A stretch of 64,000 nt of DNA, taken from positions 1,725,501 to 1,789,500 of the forward strand of contig NW_027488566.1 in the NCBI RefSeq assembly GCF_050948215.1, read 5' to 3'. A program made the translations under genes and the position numbers. The first letter of the stretch is position 1, and every line of letters begins with the position of its first letter. This DNA is from Halictus rubicundus. Lineage: Eukaryota > Arthropoda > Insecta > Hymenoptera > Halictidae. The notes under the pieces were generated by a model that ran no database searches, was not told the origin of the DNA, and was given only the letters and a program-made list of their open reading frames with translations. Shown here one piece after another: positions 22,026-31,196 of the stretch.

Positions 22026-24094
22026 TAGTTGGCCTCTGTGCTGGTCCCCTCCTCTGCGGTCCCGCTAGGGCCCGCCTCCACCTCCATCGTCTCCCCCTCA
22101 TTTGGGTTCGGGGGAGCGGCCGACTTCCCCCCGGGGTAATCGGCGCCGCGCTTTTGGGGGACGCCACACCGTCCCCCTTAGCGCCCTTCTTCTTTTTGGG
22201 CGGCGGGGAGCACGCCTTGCTCCCCGCCTTGTGGCCCGCCGGCCTGCCTACCGCAGCGCACACCACGCAGTGTGGTGGCGCCCTGCATTCCACCGCCCGG
22301 TGGTTGGCGTCCCCGCAGCGGTAACAGTGACCGCTGCGGTCGACCTCCGCAGTGCATCGCTGCCGTACATGGCCTAGGGCCAGGCAGCGAAAACACTGCA
22401 ACGGACGCGGAGCCAAAACTACCACCTGGGCGGTGGACCACCCCACTCGCACCCTGCCGGCCTTTTCTATGGCCAGCGCGGCCACGGCCGGGCACTGTAC
22501 CCAAACAGTGCCGAGTCCGTTGGGCGGAGCTTTGAGCTCGCCCACCCTGACGGACTCGGCGGCACAGCCCCCGGCCTCCGCCACCGCAGCCGTCACCTCC
22601 TGGGGGGTGACCGACACCTCCAGGCCCGTGAGGCGAAACTCCGCCTTTTTGACGGGCCTGGAGACCCTCACCTCCATCCCTCCCAGGACGGTGGCCATCC
22701 TGGCCGCCAAGGCGTCGGCCTTCGGGCCTCCGTCGGCACCAGGGACCTCAATAATGAGGCCCCCGGTGACCGCCCGCTTCCAATTGAGGGCCCCGATGCC
22801 TAGGGCATCTAAGTCGATGCCCTGGCGGGCCCTCCTCACGGCCTCCTCATACGAGGCCTTTCTCCCCTCGGAGACGGTCAAGGTGACCGCCGCCGCGCGG
22901 GGAGGGGCCTTCACCCTGGCCACTGGTTTCCCCCCCTTCGGGGCAGGGGCAACGGCCTTCCTGGCCTTGGAGGTGCCGGCCGCGGCTGCCGCAGCCTGGG
23001 ACGCAGCCTTGGCCTTGCCCTTGCCCTTCTTCCTAACGACTTCTGCCCAGGTATCCCCTTTATCGGGGACACCCGGTGCTGGCGGAGAAGGGGCGGGGGC
23101 CGGGGGGCGACGGGGGCGCTCCCCCCGCAGAATTTCCGCCTTTATTCTTCTTCTTCTTCTTCTTCTTCTTTCCCGCCCCTCCCGACGCCGGGGTAGGAGC
23201 GGGTATAGGCGTCGGCGGCGCCGGCGCAGGGGCGGGCCGCGGCGGCGTCGGAGGCGCCGGTGGCAGTGGCTGAGAGGCCCCGCACGCGCCAGCCACGCGA
23301 CGCAAAGCCCTCCGCAGTTCCTCGCGGAGGGATCTCAGACCCTCCTCCATGAGGGTCCGCATCTGCGTCATAACGTCCGATGCGGGCGCCATGGTGGCCA
23401 CGCCGGCGCCGGGAGTCGGCAGGAGAGGAGCGTCCCGCAACCGCTTTACGGCCATCAGTTCTCCCCTGATGGCCTCCAGCGAGTCGCGGGTCCCCCGGAG
23501 CTCCCTCTCCAACGCCGCGCATCTTCCCCGGAGAGCGCTCTCCCCGGGGCTCGCTACGGGCGTAACGCAGGAGCAAGCCGCAGGGTGTCCACCCTGGACA
23601 CCCCTACGGTCTATCTCCCGCGCGCATGCCTTAATATCGCCGGAGGCTTCCCGGAAGGCCTTAAGGTACGTGCCCTTAAGATTGCCGGACCTCTCGGCCA
23701 GCTCGCGGACCTCGTCAGACCGCTCTACCATTAGAGCGGTCAGCTCCCCGGGGAGCAGGCTCCGTATATCCGGCCGCGCTGGATCCTCCAGACGCTCACG
23801 CTCGCGATCCCGCTTGCGCTTTTTCCCAGCGCCACTGGAGGAGGCTGTCACGGAGATGTTCGACACCCTGTCATCCTCCAGGTCCGGGATCGGAGTCCCC
23901 CTCACAGGCCGGGGCCTGAGATCCCGGGGAACCGGAGGAAGCGGCGGTCCCATCACCAACGGCGTGGGTACCGCCGGGGCCGGCTGCCCCATAACCTGTG
24001 GTGGCACTGGTGCCACCACAGCTCCCCCCTCAACCACTTCCGGGTGTGGTTCCCCCTCCCCTCCCTCTACAGTTTGATTTTGTGCATTATCCAT
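22025..24094 (-). pseudogene. T1 ORF1 (gag-like), frameshifted
   Basis: ATG 24094 opens MDNAQNQT, followed by a Pro-rich region, an Arg/Glu-rich helix region, a Pro/Ala stretch and a lysine run (plus-strand CTT repeats near 23145-23170). Near 23080 the frame shifts by one. The second frame carries the R1-type core (ASYEEAVRRARQG, EVRVSRPVKKAEF) and three knuckles: CFRCLALGHVRQRC, CYRCGDANHRAVEC and CVVC...H (about 22385-22215). A second shift near 22110 restores the first frame for the last ~25 codons, ending in TAA that overlaps ORF2's ATG. The product would bind element RNA. As it stands it is not made intact. Confidence 0.85.
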
Positions 24095-24449
24095 ACTAAT
24101 CCCACGAGTGCGGCGGGAAATGAGGTCCACCCGGGCAGAGCCCCCACTACCCGGGTAAGGCTACATACACACTGGAGGCGCCAGGTATCCAGTGGTGGTT
24201 GGTGCGCTCGCGACTGGTGTACCCCACCAGCCACGCCCTGTAACAAGGGCGTACCCTCTCACCGCGCACCTAAGCTTAGGGTTGGGGATTTTTTATAGAG
24301 GTTATCATCCTCGCGGCCCGGCCGATTAAGGCAAGACCACCGTTCCGGTAAAACATGACCACCGGTTTACGGCAAGGGCCCTGCGGCGACCTCCCCGGTC
24401 GTTATCGCAGGACCCATTCCGCGGTTTTTCATCCTTCCGTGCGAACCTT

Positions 24450-25742
24450 ACCGGCAAGGGAGACCCGCCCGCGAAACAGCCGACGCCGGCTCCGGGGCCT
24501 GCGCCGCCGAGGCCGGCTCCGGGGCCTGCGCCGCCTAAGCCGGCCCCTATCCCAGGGGAGGGAGGGGCCGGTAGAAGAAAAAAGAAGAAGAAGAAGAAAA
24601 AGGCGAAGAAGGCCGAGGAGGCCAAGCCGGCGCCACCACCGGCACCGAAGCCGGACCCCCCTAAAGGGGAAACCTGGGCGCAGGTGTTGGGCCGGAGGGC
24701 CCTGGCGGCGGCCAAGGCTGCGGCTGCGGTGGCCAATGCGGCGGCCAAGGTACCGACAGCAGCCACTAAGGCCAAGAAGGCCGCCGCCCCAACCTCAAAG
24801 GGCGGAAAGGCGACGGCCCGCGTGAAGGCTCCCCCCCGCTCGGCGGCGGTATCAGTCACCGTCCCGGAGGGGAGTAAGGCCTCGTACGAGGAGGCCATTA
24901 GGAGGGCCCGCCAGGGCGTCGATCTCGACGCCCTCGGCATTGGGGCCCTCCATTGGAAGAGGGCGATAACCGGGGGCCTCATCATTGAGGTCCCTGGTGC
25001 CGATGGGGGCGCCAAAGCCGACGCTCTGGCCGCCAAAATGGCCGCCGTCCTGGGGGGTATGGACGTGAGGGTCTCCAGGCCTGTCAAGAAGGCGGAATTC
25101 CGCCTGACGGGCCTGGAGGTCTCGGTTACCCCCCAGGAGGTAGTGGAGGCGGTGGCTGGGGCCGGGGGCTGCGCCGCCGGGTCCGTAAGGGTGGGGGAGC
25201 TGAAGGCCCCGCCCAACGGACTCGGCACCATTTGGGTGCAGTGCCCGGCCGTGGCGGCCTTAGCCATTGAGAAGGCTGATAAGGTACGCGTGGGGTGGTC
25301 CACCGCCCAGGTGGTGGTGCTGGCACCACGACCAATGCAGTGCTTCCGCTGCTTGGCCCTTGGCCATGTCAGGCAGCGGTGCACTGCAGAGGTCGACCGC
25401 AGCGGTCACTGTTACCGCTGCGGTGATGCCAGCCACCGGGCGGTGGATTGCAAGGCACCACCCCACTGCGTGGTGTGTGCCGCGGCCGGCCGACCGGCGG
25501 GTCACAAGGCGGGGAGCAAGTCGTGCTCCCCGCCCCCAAAGGCCAACAGGAGGGTAAAAGGGGTGGGCGGTGTGGCGGCCCCCCAAACACCGGCAACACC
25601 GGCGACGAAGACGGCCACTCCCCCAACCGATAAGCAGGGGGAGGGTATGGAGGTGGAGGTGGCCCCTGGCGGGTCGGGGGAATCATCCCCCCCGACACCC
25701 GCGCAGGGCGCTGGAGAGGGGACTAGCGCGGGGGCCCAATAA
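24450..25742 (+). pseudogene. T+ ORF1 (gag-like), 5'-truncated
   Basis: The open frame enters from about 24450 without its natural start. It encodes Pro/Ala repeats (PAPGPAPP), then a run of seven lysines (24576-24600) that could act as nuclear signal or RNA contact, then ETWAQVLGRRAL, the R1-type core and three zinc knuckles: CFRCLALGHVRQRC (25341-25382), CYRCGDASHRAVDC (about 25410-25451) and CVVC...H (from about 25467). It ends in TAA 25740-25742, overlapping the ORF2 ATG by one base. From lysine run to stop there is no frame break, unlike T1. ATG 24684 is probably not the natural start because the conserved frame extends upstream. Confidence 0.83.
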
Positions 25743-25745
25743 TGG
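25738..25745 (+). promoter_or_regulatory. TAATG overlap joining ORF1 stop and ORF2 start
   Basis: The ORF1 stop TAA and the ORF2 start ATG share one base (TAATGG). The same arrangement occurs in T1 at 22025-22027 on the minus strand. In SART1 of silkworm a comparable overlap lets ribosomes terminate and restart. That mechanism is known there and inferred here. Confidence 0.7.
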
Positions 25746-28700
25746 CCCACACTCCGCACCGGTCCCCTCTACCGGTACTCCAGGCCAACCTCAACCACTG
25801 CCGCCGGGCCCAGGACCTGATGATCCAATGCCTGGCGGAGTGGGGGGTTGGCCTGGCCGTCGCCACGGAGCCGTACAGGGTCCCGGACCATCCACACTGG
25901 TCCGGTGACCTTGACGGCTCCGTGGCGATGTGGTGGGATCGCCATTCGGCGAGTGTACCCCCCTGCTCCGTGGTCGAACGGGGCAGGGGGATGATTTTAG
26001 TGAAGTGGGGAGGACTTCTGGTCGTGGGGTGCTACAACTCACCCAGCTGCGACTCCGCCGAACTCGGGTTGTTTTTGGACCGGCTGGGGCTGATGATAGC
26101 CCCATATATAGCCGGTCCGGTGTTGGTCCTGGGGGACCTCAATGCGAGGTCCACCACGTGGGGTAACCCCAGGACCAACACCCGAGGCGGAGTCCTAGAA
26201 GACTGGGCGGAGGGGATGGAGCTCCGGTTGATTAACCGGGGCTCCGTGCCTACGTGCGTGAGGTGGAACGGCTGGTCCATTGTGGACGTTACGTTTGCGA
26301 CGGCCGCCGCCTCACGCCGTGTGTCCAATTGGCGGGTCCTTGATGGAGAGACCTTGTCGGACCACTGCTACGTCCTGATGGACGTGGCAGTGGTCTCGGA
26401 CCCGCCGTTGGACACGCCCCTCCGACGTGGCACCCCTTCAGCGCCAAGATGGGCGCTGAAGCGACTAGACGGGGACCTCCTGAGGGCCGTGATAATCGGC
26501 TCCGCCTGGCCTTCGGCCAGGGAGCGCGGGGTGAATGAGGGGGCGGCCTGGATCCGGGACACGTTACAAATGATTTGTGACGTGGCGATGCCCCGGGTCC
26601 AGGCTCAGCCCCCGAGAAAGACCGTTTACTGGTGGTCGGGCGGGCCTGGCCGAACTCCGCTGTTCGGCCGGCCGTGCCCGCCGCCAGTACACCCGCGCCC
26701 GTCGCCGCCATTTCCTGGGCGGCGACGCGGAGCCGAGGGTCGCCGAGCTGTACAGGGAGTACAGATCGGCGGCCGTGGCCCTCAAGCGAGCTATTGCCGC
26801 AGCTAAGGCCAGGGCCTGGGACGAGCTCCTGCTCACCCTCCGTGACGATCCGTGGGGACGCCCATATAAGGCGGTGCTTGGGAAGCTCCGCCCCCGGGCG
26901 TCCCCTGTCACGGAGAGGTTGGACCCGGAACTTCTGGGGCGCGTTATCGATACCCTCTTCCCCCTCGCGGAGGAGGGGAGGTGGGTACGCGCCCCAGGTC
27001 CGACCATGGGATGGTCGGACGAGTTCCGGGTCACCGAGCTGGAGCTTGACCGGGCCGTCCGGGAGCTCCGGGCCGGGGGCAAGAAGGCCCCTGGCCCCGA
27101 TGGGGTTCCCGGGAGCGTAATGGTCTTAGCCATAGAGGTCCTCGCCCCGGCGTTCAGGAGCGTCATGGACGCGAGCCTGCGCCGGGGAGTCTTCCCCACT
27201 GTTTGGAAGCAAGCGTGCCTGGTTCTCCTCCACAAGGAGGGGAAACCCGCAGAGTCTCCCTCTGCATACCGGCCGGTATGTTTACTCGACGAGGCGGGCA
27301 AGCTATTCGAAAGAATAATTGCCGCCCGCCTCGTCGAGCACCTGTAGCGGGGTGGTCCCGACCTGAGCGACAGCCAGTATGGATTCCGGAGGAGGCGCTC
27401 TACAATAGACGCATTAGAGCGTCTGCGCCTCCTCCGGGAAAGGGCTGTCGCTCGGGGCGGGGTGTTGATGGCTGTTTCGTTGGACATATCTAACGCTTTC
27501 AACACCCTGCCCTGGTCGGAGATAATGGGGGCCCTGGACCATTTCCAGGTGCCCCCTTATCTCCGGGAGGTGGTCGGCGACTATCTCCGCGACAGGGAGG
27601 TGGTGTTCACCGGCCGGTATGGCATGGTTTATACGAGGGAGACGCACCGCGGGGTTCCACAGGGGTCGGTCCTTGGGCCACTCCTGTGGAACCTAGCGTA
27701 TGACGCGGTGCTGCGGGTTGTCCTCCCCCCGGATACGGGTGTCATCTGTTATGCAGATGACACCCTGGTTTATGCCGAGGGGGAGGACTGGAGGAGGACC
27801 AGGCACCTTGCTGAGGCCGCCCTGGACTGCGTGGTCGGGCGAATCCGCAGAATGGGTCTGACGGTGGCCGCCGCAAAGACCGAGGCGATCTGGTTATACG
27901 GATCGTCTCGGTCGCCGCGGCCACCCCGTGGTCGGGACCTGTGGATTCGCGTCGCTGAAACCTCCGTCGCGATCGGGCCCAGGATGAGGTACCTGGGCCT
28001 GATCATAGACGGCCGCTGGCAATTCGATGGACACTTCGAGCTCCTCGCCCCCCGACTAGAGAAGACGGCAGCCGCATTGGCGCGGCTGCTGCCGAATGTC
28101 GGGGGGCCGGATTTGAACGTACGCCGCCTCTATGTGGAGGTGGTGCGGTCTATAGCCCTGTATGGGGCCCCCGTATGGCACCGCTCGCTCGAGGCCAGCA
28201 CGCCCAGCCGCAAGCTCTTTGAAAGAGTGCGGCGGCGGCTGGCCTTGCGGGTCATACGGGGGTACCGCACCATCTCCACCGAGGCGGCGGGACTCCTCGC
28301 CGTGATTCCACCCTTCACTGTGGTGGCGGCGGAGCGGGCGAAGCTATACCACATCGCCCGCTCCTTCCGCCGCCCGCCGGGGGAGGAACTCACGCGCGAG
28401 GAGGAGTCGGAGCTCGAGGGCCAGAATCGCCAGGCCCGGACGGAAGCTTTTTCGGAGTGGAGGGCGCTGCTAACGCCCTCCACACGTCCGATTGTCCGGG
28501 CCGTCCTGCCCATATTTTATATATTGTGCGGGAGGCGGGGAAGGTTGACCTTCCGCCTCACGCAGGTGCTCTCCGGCCATGGCTGTTTTGGAGAGTACCT
28601 GCACAGAATGGGGCGGGAGCCGACGGCGCAGTGCCACCACTGCGGCGAAGATGTCGACACGGCGCGGCACACTCTGGAGGAGTGCCCTGCTTGGGCCGGG

Positions 28701-29087
28701 CCGCGCCGTGTCCTGCGAGCCGCAGTGGGCGGGTGGGACCTCGCGCTGTCGACCGTGGTCGACCACATGGTCGACAGCGTGGGGTCGTGGAATGCGGTGG
28801 CCTCCTTCTGTGAGGTAGTAATGACCCGGAAGGAGGCCGCCGAGCGGGCCCGGGAACGGGACCCGGGCTCCGCGAGGAGGGTGTGGGCGCGGGGACAACC
28901 CCCGCGCCGGCGTGTGCCCCCCACGAGGGGGGCGGTGAGGGATGGGAGGGCGCGGGGGTCTCCCCCGCGTCAACCATTGCCCCCGGGAGTGGGGGGCGGA
29001 GGGGGTTTGGCGCGGGGAGCATCCCCGCGCCCTGTTTCGCCCCCACCTGTGGGGGCGCTGAATTTGGGGGCCCGGGGTGCGAGCTGA
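25742..29087 (+). pseudogene. T+ ORF2 (endonuclease and reverse transcriptase), two lesions
   Basis: From ATG 25742 the frame encodes an AP-like endonuclease (LQANLNHCRR, EPYRVPDH, LGDLNARSTTWG, DVTFATAA, SDHCYVLMD). It then shifts by +1 near 26640 just after YWWSG. RT follows: APGPDGVPG (about 27090), VSLDISNAFNTLPW (about 27475), RGVPQGSVLGPLLWN (about 27650) and CYADDTLVYA (about 27747). A C-terminal knuckle CHHCGEDVDTARH lies near 28635. A TAG at 27345 replaces a Ser codon that T1 keeps. The last ~65 codons are an Arg/Pro-rich tail encoded by GC hairpin repeats. Catalytic residues look intact; one insertion and one substitution separate it from an open frame. Confidence 0.88.
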
Positions 29088-29428
29088 CCCGGGCCCCCGG
29101 GGGGAGCGTAGCTCCCCCCGTGATTGGCCGACACCCCCCGGGATAGTTTCCCGGTTAGTGGGGGGTGTCGGTCCCCCCTCCCCCCGATAGGGGAGGGGGA
29201 CCGTGGGGGGTTTTTTGGGGAAAGGAAGGGTCGGGGCGTGCCTCTTGCTCTGGCCGGGGCTGGTTCCTTCGGGACACCGGCCCCGAGCGGGGCACGAGGA
29301 TTCCGGGAGCTGTGGGTGGACCGAGCTGGGGCTCGGGAAGCCCAAATCCGAAGGCTCCAGGGATGGGGACACCGGGCGGGTCCCTCCGCCCGGGGTCTTA
29401 TAGAGTAGGCAGTGGAGGTGGCTAAGGT

Positions 29429-29468
29429 ACCCTAACCCTAACCCTAACCCTAACCCTAACCCTAAACC
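29429..29468 (+). repeat. Telomeric CCCTAA repeats between T+ and T2
   Basis: Five to six CCCTAA units (TTAGGG on the other strand), the last one altered to CCCTAAACC, sit directly against the poly(T) start of T2 at 29469. This is the longest telomeric block in the window. Canonical insect telomeres are TTAGG; the unit here is six bases long. Confidence 0.93.
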
Positions 29469-30047
29469 TTTTTTTTTTATCGTGAGGAAATGTTTTATAC
29501 ATACCCCGACTCCCTGGGGGAAGCCGGGGTTATGTGGGATTCTCCCCGGGGGGCGAGCCCCCGGAGACTACCCACTAAAACCTCACGCCCACCTAAGCTA
29601 CACGGGAGGTGCCTGGATCACGCGAGTACTCAACAGGACACCTCCCAGCTATCATCATGCCCCGGGGGAGGGGTTAACCTCCCCCACTGCCTACGCTATA
29701 AGACCCCGGGCGGAGGGACCCGCCCGGTGTCCCCATCCCTGGAGCCTTCGGATTGGGCTTCCCGAGCCCCAGCTCGGTCCACCCACAGCTCCCGGAGTCT
29801 TCGTGCCCCGCTCGGAGCCGGTATCCCGAAGGAACCAGCCCCGGCCGAGGCAAGAAGACGCCGCCACCGGGTGGAAGGGCCGTCGGAGGCGCGATCCGGC
29901 ACGCCCCGACCCTTCCTCACCCAAATCCCCCCACGAATCCCCCTCCCCTAAGGGAGGGACGGACCGACACCCCCCCAAACCGGGAGATTAAACCGGGTGG
30001 TGTCGTCCTATCACGGGGGGAGCTATGCTCCCCCCCGGGGGCCCGGG

Positions 30048-30635
30048 TCAGCTCACACCCCGGGCCCCCAAGTTCACCGCCCCCAGTTGTTGGGGCGTAA
30101 CAGGGCGCGGGGAGACTCCCCGCGCCAATCCCACTCCGCCCCCCACCACCGGGGGCACACGTTGACGCGGGGGAGACCTCCGCGCCCTCCCTACCCTCTC
30201 CGCCCCCCTCCTGGGGGGCACACGTTGGCGCGGGGGAGACCCCCGCGCCCTCCCTACCCTCTCCGCCCCCCTCCTGGGGGGCAAACGTCGGCGCGGGGGT
30301 CGTCCCCGCGCCCAAATACTCCTCGCGGAGCCCGGGTCCCGTTCCCGGGCCCGCTCGGCGGCCTCCTTCTGCTTGATAAGATCATCGCAGAAGGAGGCCA
30401 CCGCCTTCCACGACCTCACGCTGTCGACCATGTGGTCGACCACGGTCGACAGCGAGAGGTCCCACCCCTCCACCGCGGCTCTAAGGACACGGCGCGGCTC
30501 AGCCCAAGCTGGGCACTCCTCCAGAGTGTGCCGCGCCGTGTCCACATCTTCGCCGTAGTGGTGGCACCGCGCAGTCGGCTCCCGCCCCATTCTGTGCAGG
30601 TACTCTCCGAAGCAACCGTGGCCGGAGAGCACCTG
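30048..30635 (-). pseudogene. T2 ORF2 C-terminal fragment
   Basis: Minus-strand frame with LSGHGCFGEYLHRMGREPTA, a knuckle changed at one position (CHHYGEDVDTARH; Tyr for the second Cys), the TVVDHMV segment and four RARGSPPRQ-type repeats ending GARGVS. It covers only the region after RT and has no start, so it cannot make a functional enzyme. Cys-to-Tyr at the knuckle is also seen in T3. Confidence 0.8.
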
Positions 30636-31081
30636 TGTTAAAGGATGCAGTAGGAGTCGTGGAGGGAGTTAAGAAACTTCGATGCGAGCACTGTGGTGTT
30701 CTAAATATATCGTCTATTTTATTCAAAACTTGCGTGAGTCACTTATTAACTAATACCGTCACCAACTTAAGACTATGAGTAACACAAAGTAAGAAAACTA
30801 TAACTAAACGAGGCGCGGAGACCCGAAGAAGCGCAACGAGTTTCCTTTTGTTAAGCGAAACAGCAAGACTCTAGCTAAGCGATGCGTGTTAGAGAGCGCA
30901 ATTCAAAGGACTAATTATATAACGAATTATCGGGAGTCGGTTGCGCTGAAGGTGGTGGGGAGAGGTGACGAGAGGATCGGTGGTCTAGCGCCTTGTTATG
31001 TTTGGGCATTCCCGTCACCTCTCTTGCCCCTGGCCCAGACTTGGGTCTCGTGCCGCCGCGGAGCTCGCGTGATCCGAAACA
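30636..31081 (-). repeat. Solo LTR inside T2
   Basis: A 446-bp block with TG...CA ends is flanked by the exact duplication ACCTG (30631-30635 and 31082-31086); the T2 frame continues across. Read on the minus strand it has a TATATAAT-like box (about 30915) and AATAAAA (about 30720) in the order expected of a promoter and poly(A) signal, so minus is the likely orientation. No internal region remains, as after recombination between two LTRs. The parent family, BEL/Pao or Ty3-like, cannot be told. Confidence 0.85.
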
Positions 31082-31162
31082 ACCTGCGTGAGGCGGAAGG
31101 TCAACCTTCCCCGCCTCCTGCACCATATATACAATATATATGCAACATATGCATATATACAC

Positions 31163-31185
31163 AACCCTAACCCTAACCCTAATCC
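31163..31185 (+). repeat. Telomeric CCCTAA repeats
   Basis: About three and a half CCCTAA units (last one CCCTAATCC) between the truncated 5' end of T2 and the poly(T) of family-B copy 1. Confidence 0.92.
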
Positions 31186-31196
31186 TTTTTTTTTTT

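Larger units (their letters stand above)
18367..24420 (-). mobile_element. Family-T R1-clade element, copy T1 (full 5' end, degenerate)
   Basis: A GC-rich two-ORF non-LTR element on the minus strand. The 5' UTR (about 24095-24420) is related to the R1 5' UTR at 3725-4004. ORF1 is 24094-22025 and ORF2 is 22025-18708. The 3' UTR is cut at 18367, lacking the last ~250 bp and poly(A) seen in T2, T3 and T4. In overall design (gag knuckles, AP-like endonuclease, R1-type RT, C-terminal CCHC) it resembles TRAS/SART telomeric elements. It stands head to head with T+ (24450-29424), forming a long inverted repeat. Confidence 0.88.
24450..29424 (+). mobile_element. Family-T element on the plus strand (T+), truncated at both ends
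   Basis: Begins inside ORF1 near 24450 and runs through ORF2 (25742-29087) into the 3' UTR, which stops near 29424 without poly(A). It then meets GGTACCCTAACCC, a telomeric block. The last ~230 bp of 3' UTR seen in T2, T3 and T4 are missing. It is the only T copy in this orientation and is paired with T1 as an inverted repeat. It is the best-preserved T coding copy here. Confidence 0.87.
29469..31131 (-). mobile_element. Family-T element, copy T2, 5'-truncated
   Basis: Poly(A) (T-run 29469-29478) next to telomeric repeats, then a complete T 3' UTR and about 0.65 kb of ORF2 C-terminal coding (30048-30635 and 31087-31131), interrupted by a solo LTR (30636-31081). Homology stops after CACCATATATA at 31131. 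About 30 bp of ATATGC-rich filler follow, then telomeric repeats. This is the usual shape of a 5'-truncated non-LTR insertion in a telomeric array. Confidence 0.88.

Noticed and set aside
18100..30600. Dozens of long GC-rich ORFs on the strand opposite T1, T+ and T2 (for example 22352-23734 plus and 24326-25384 minus)
   Set aside because: They are antisense or shifted readings of family-T coding DNA. High GC removes stops in all frames, and only the frames with RT and knuckle motifs are real.
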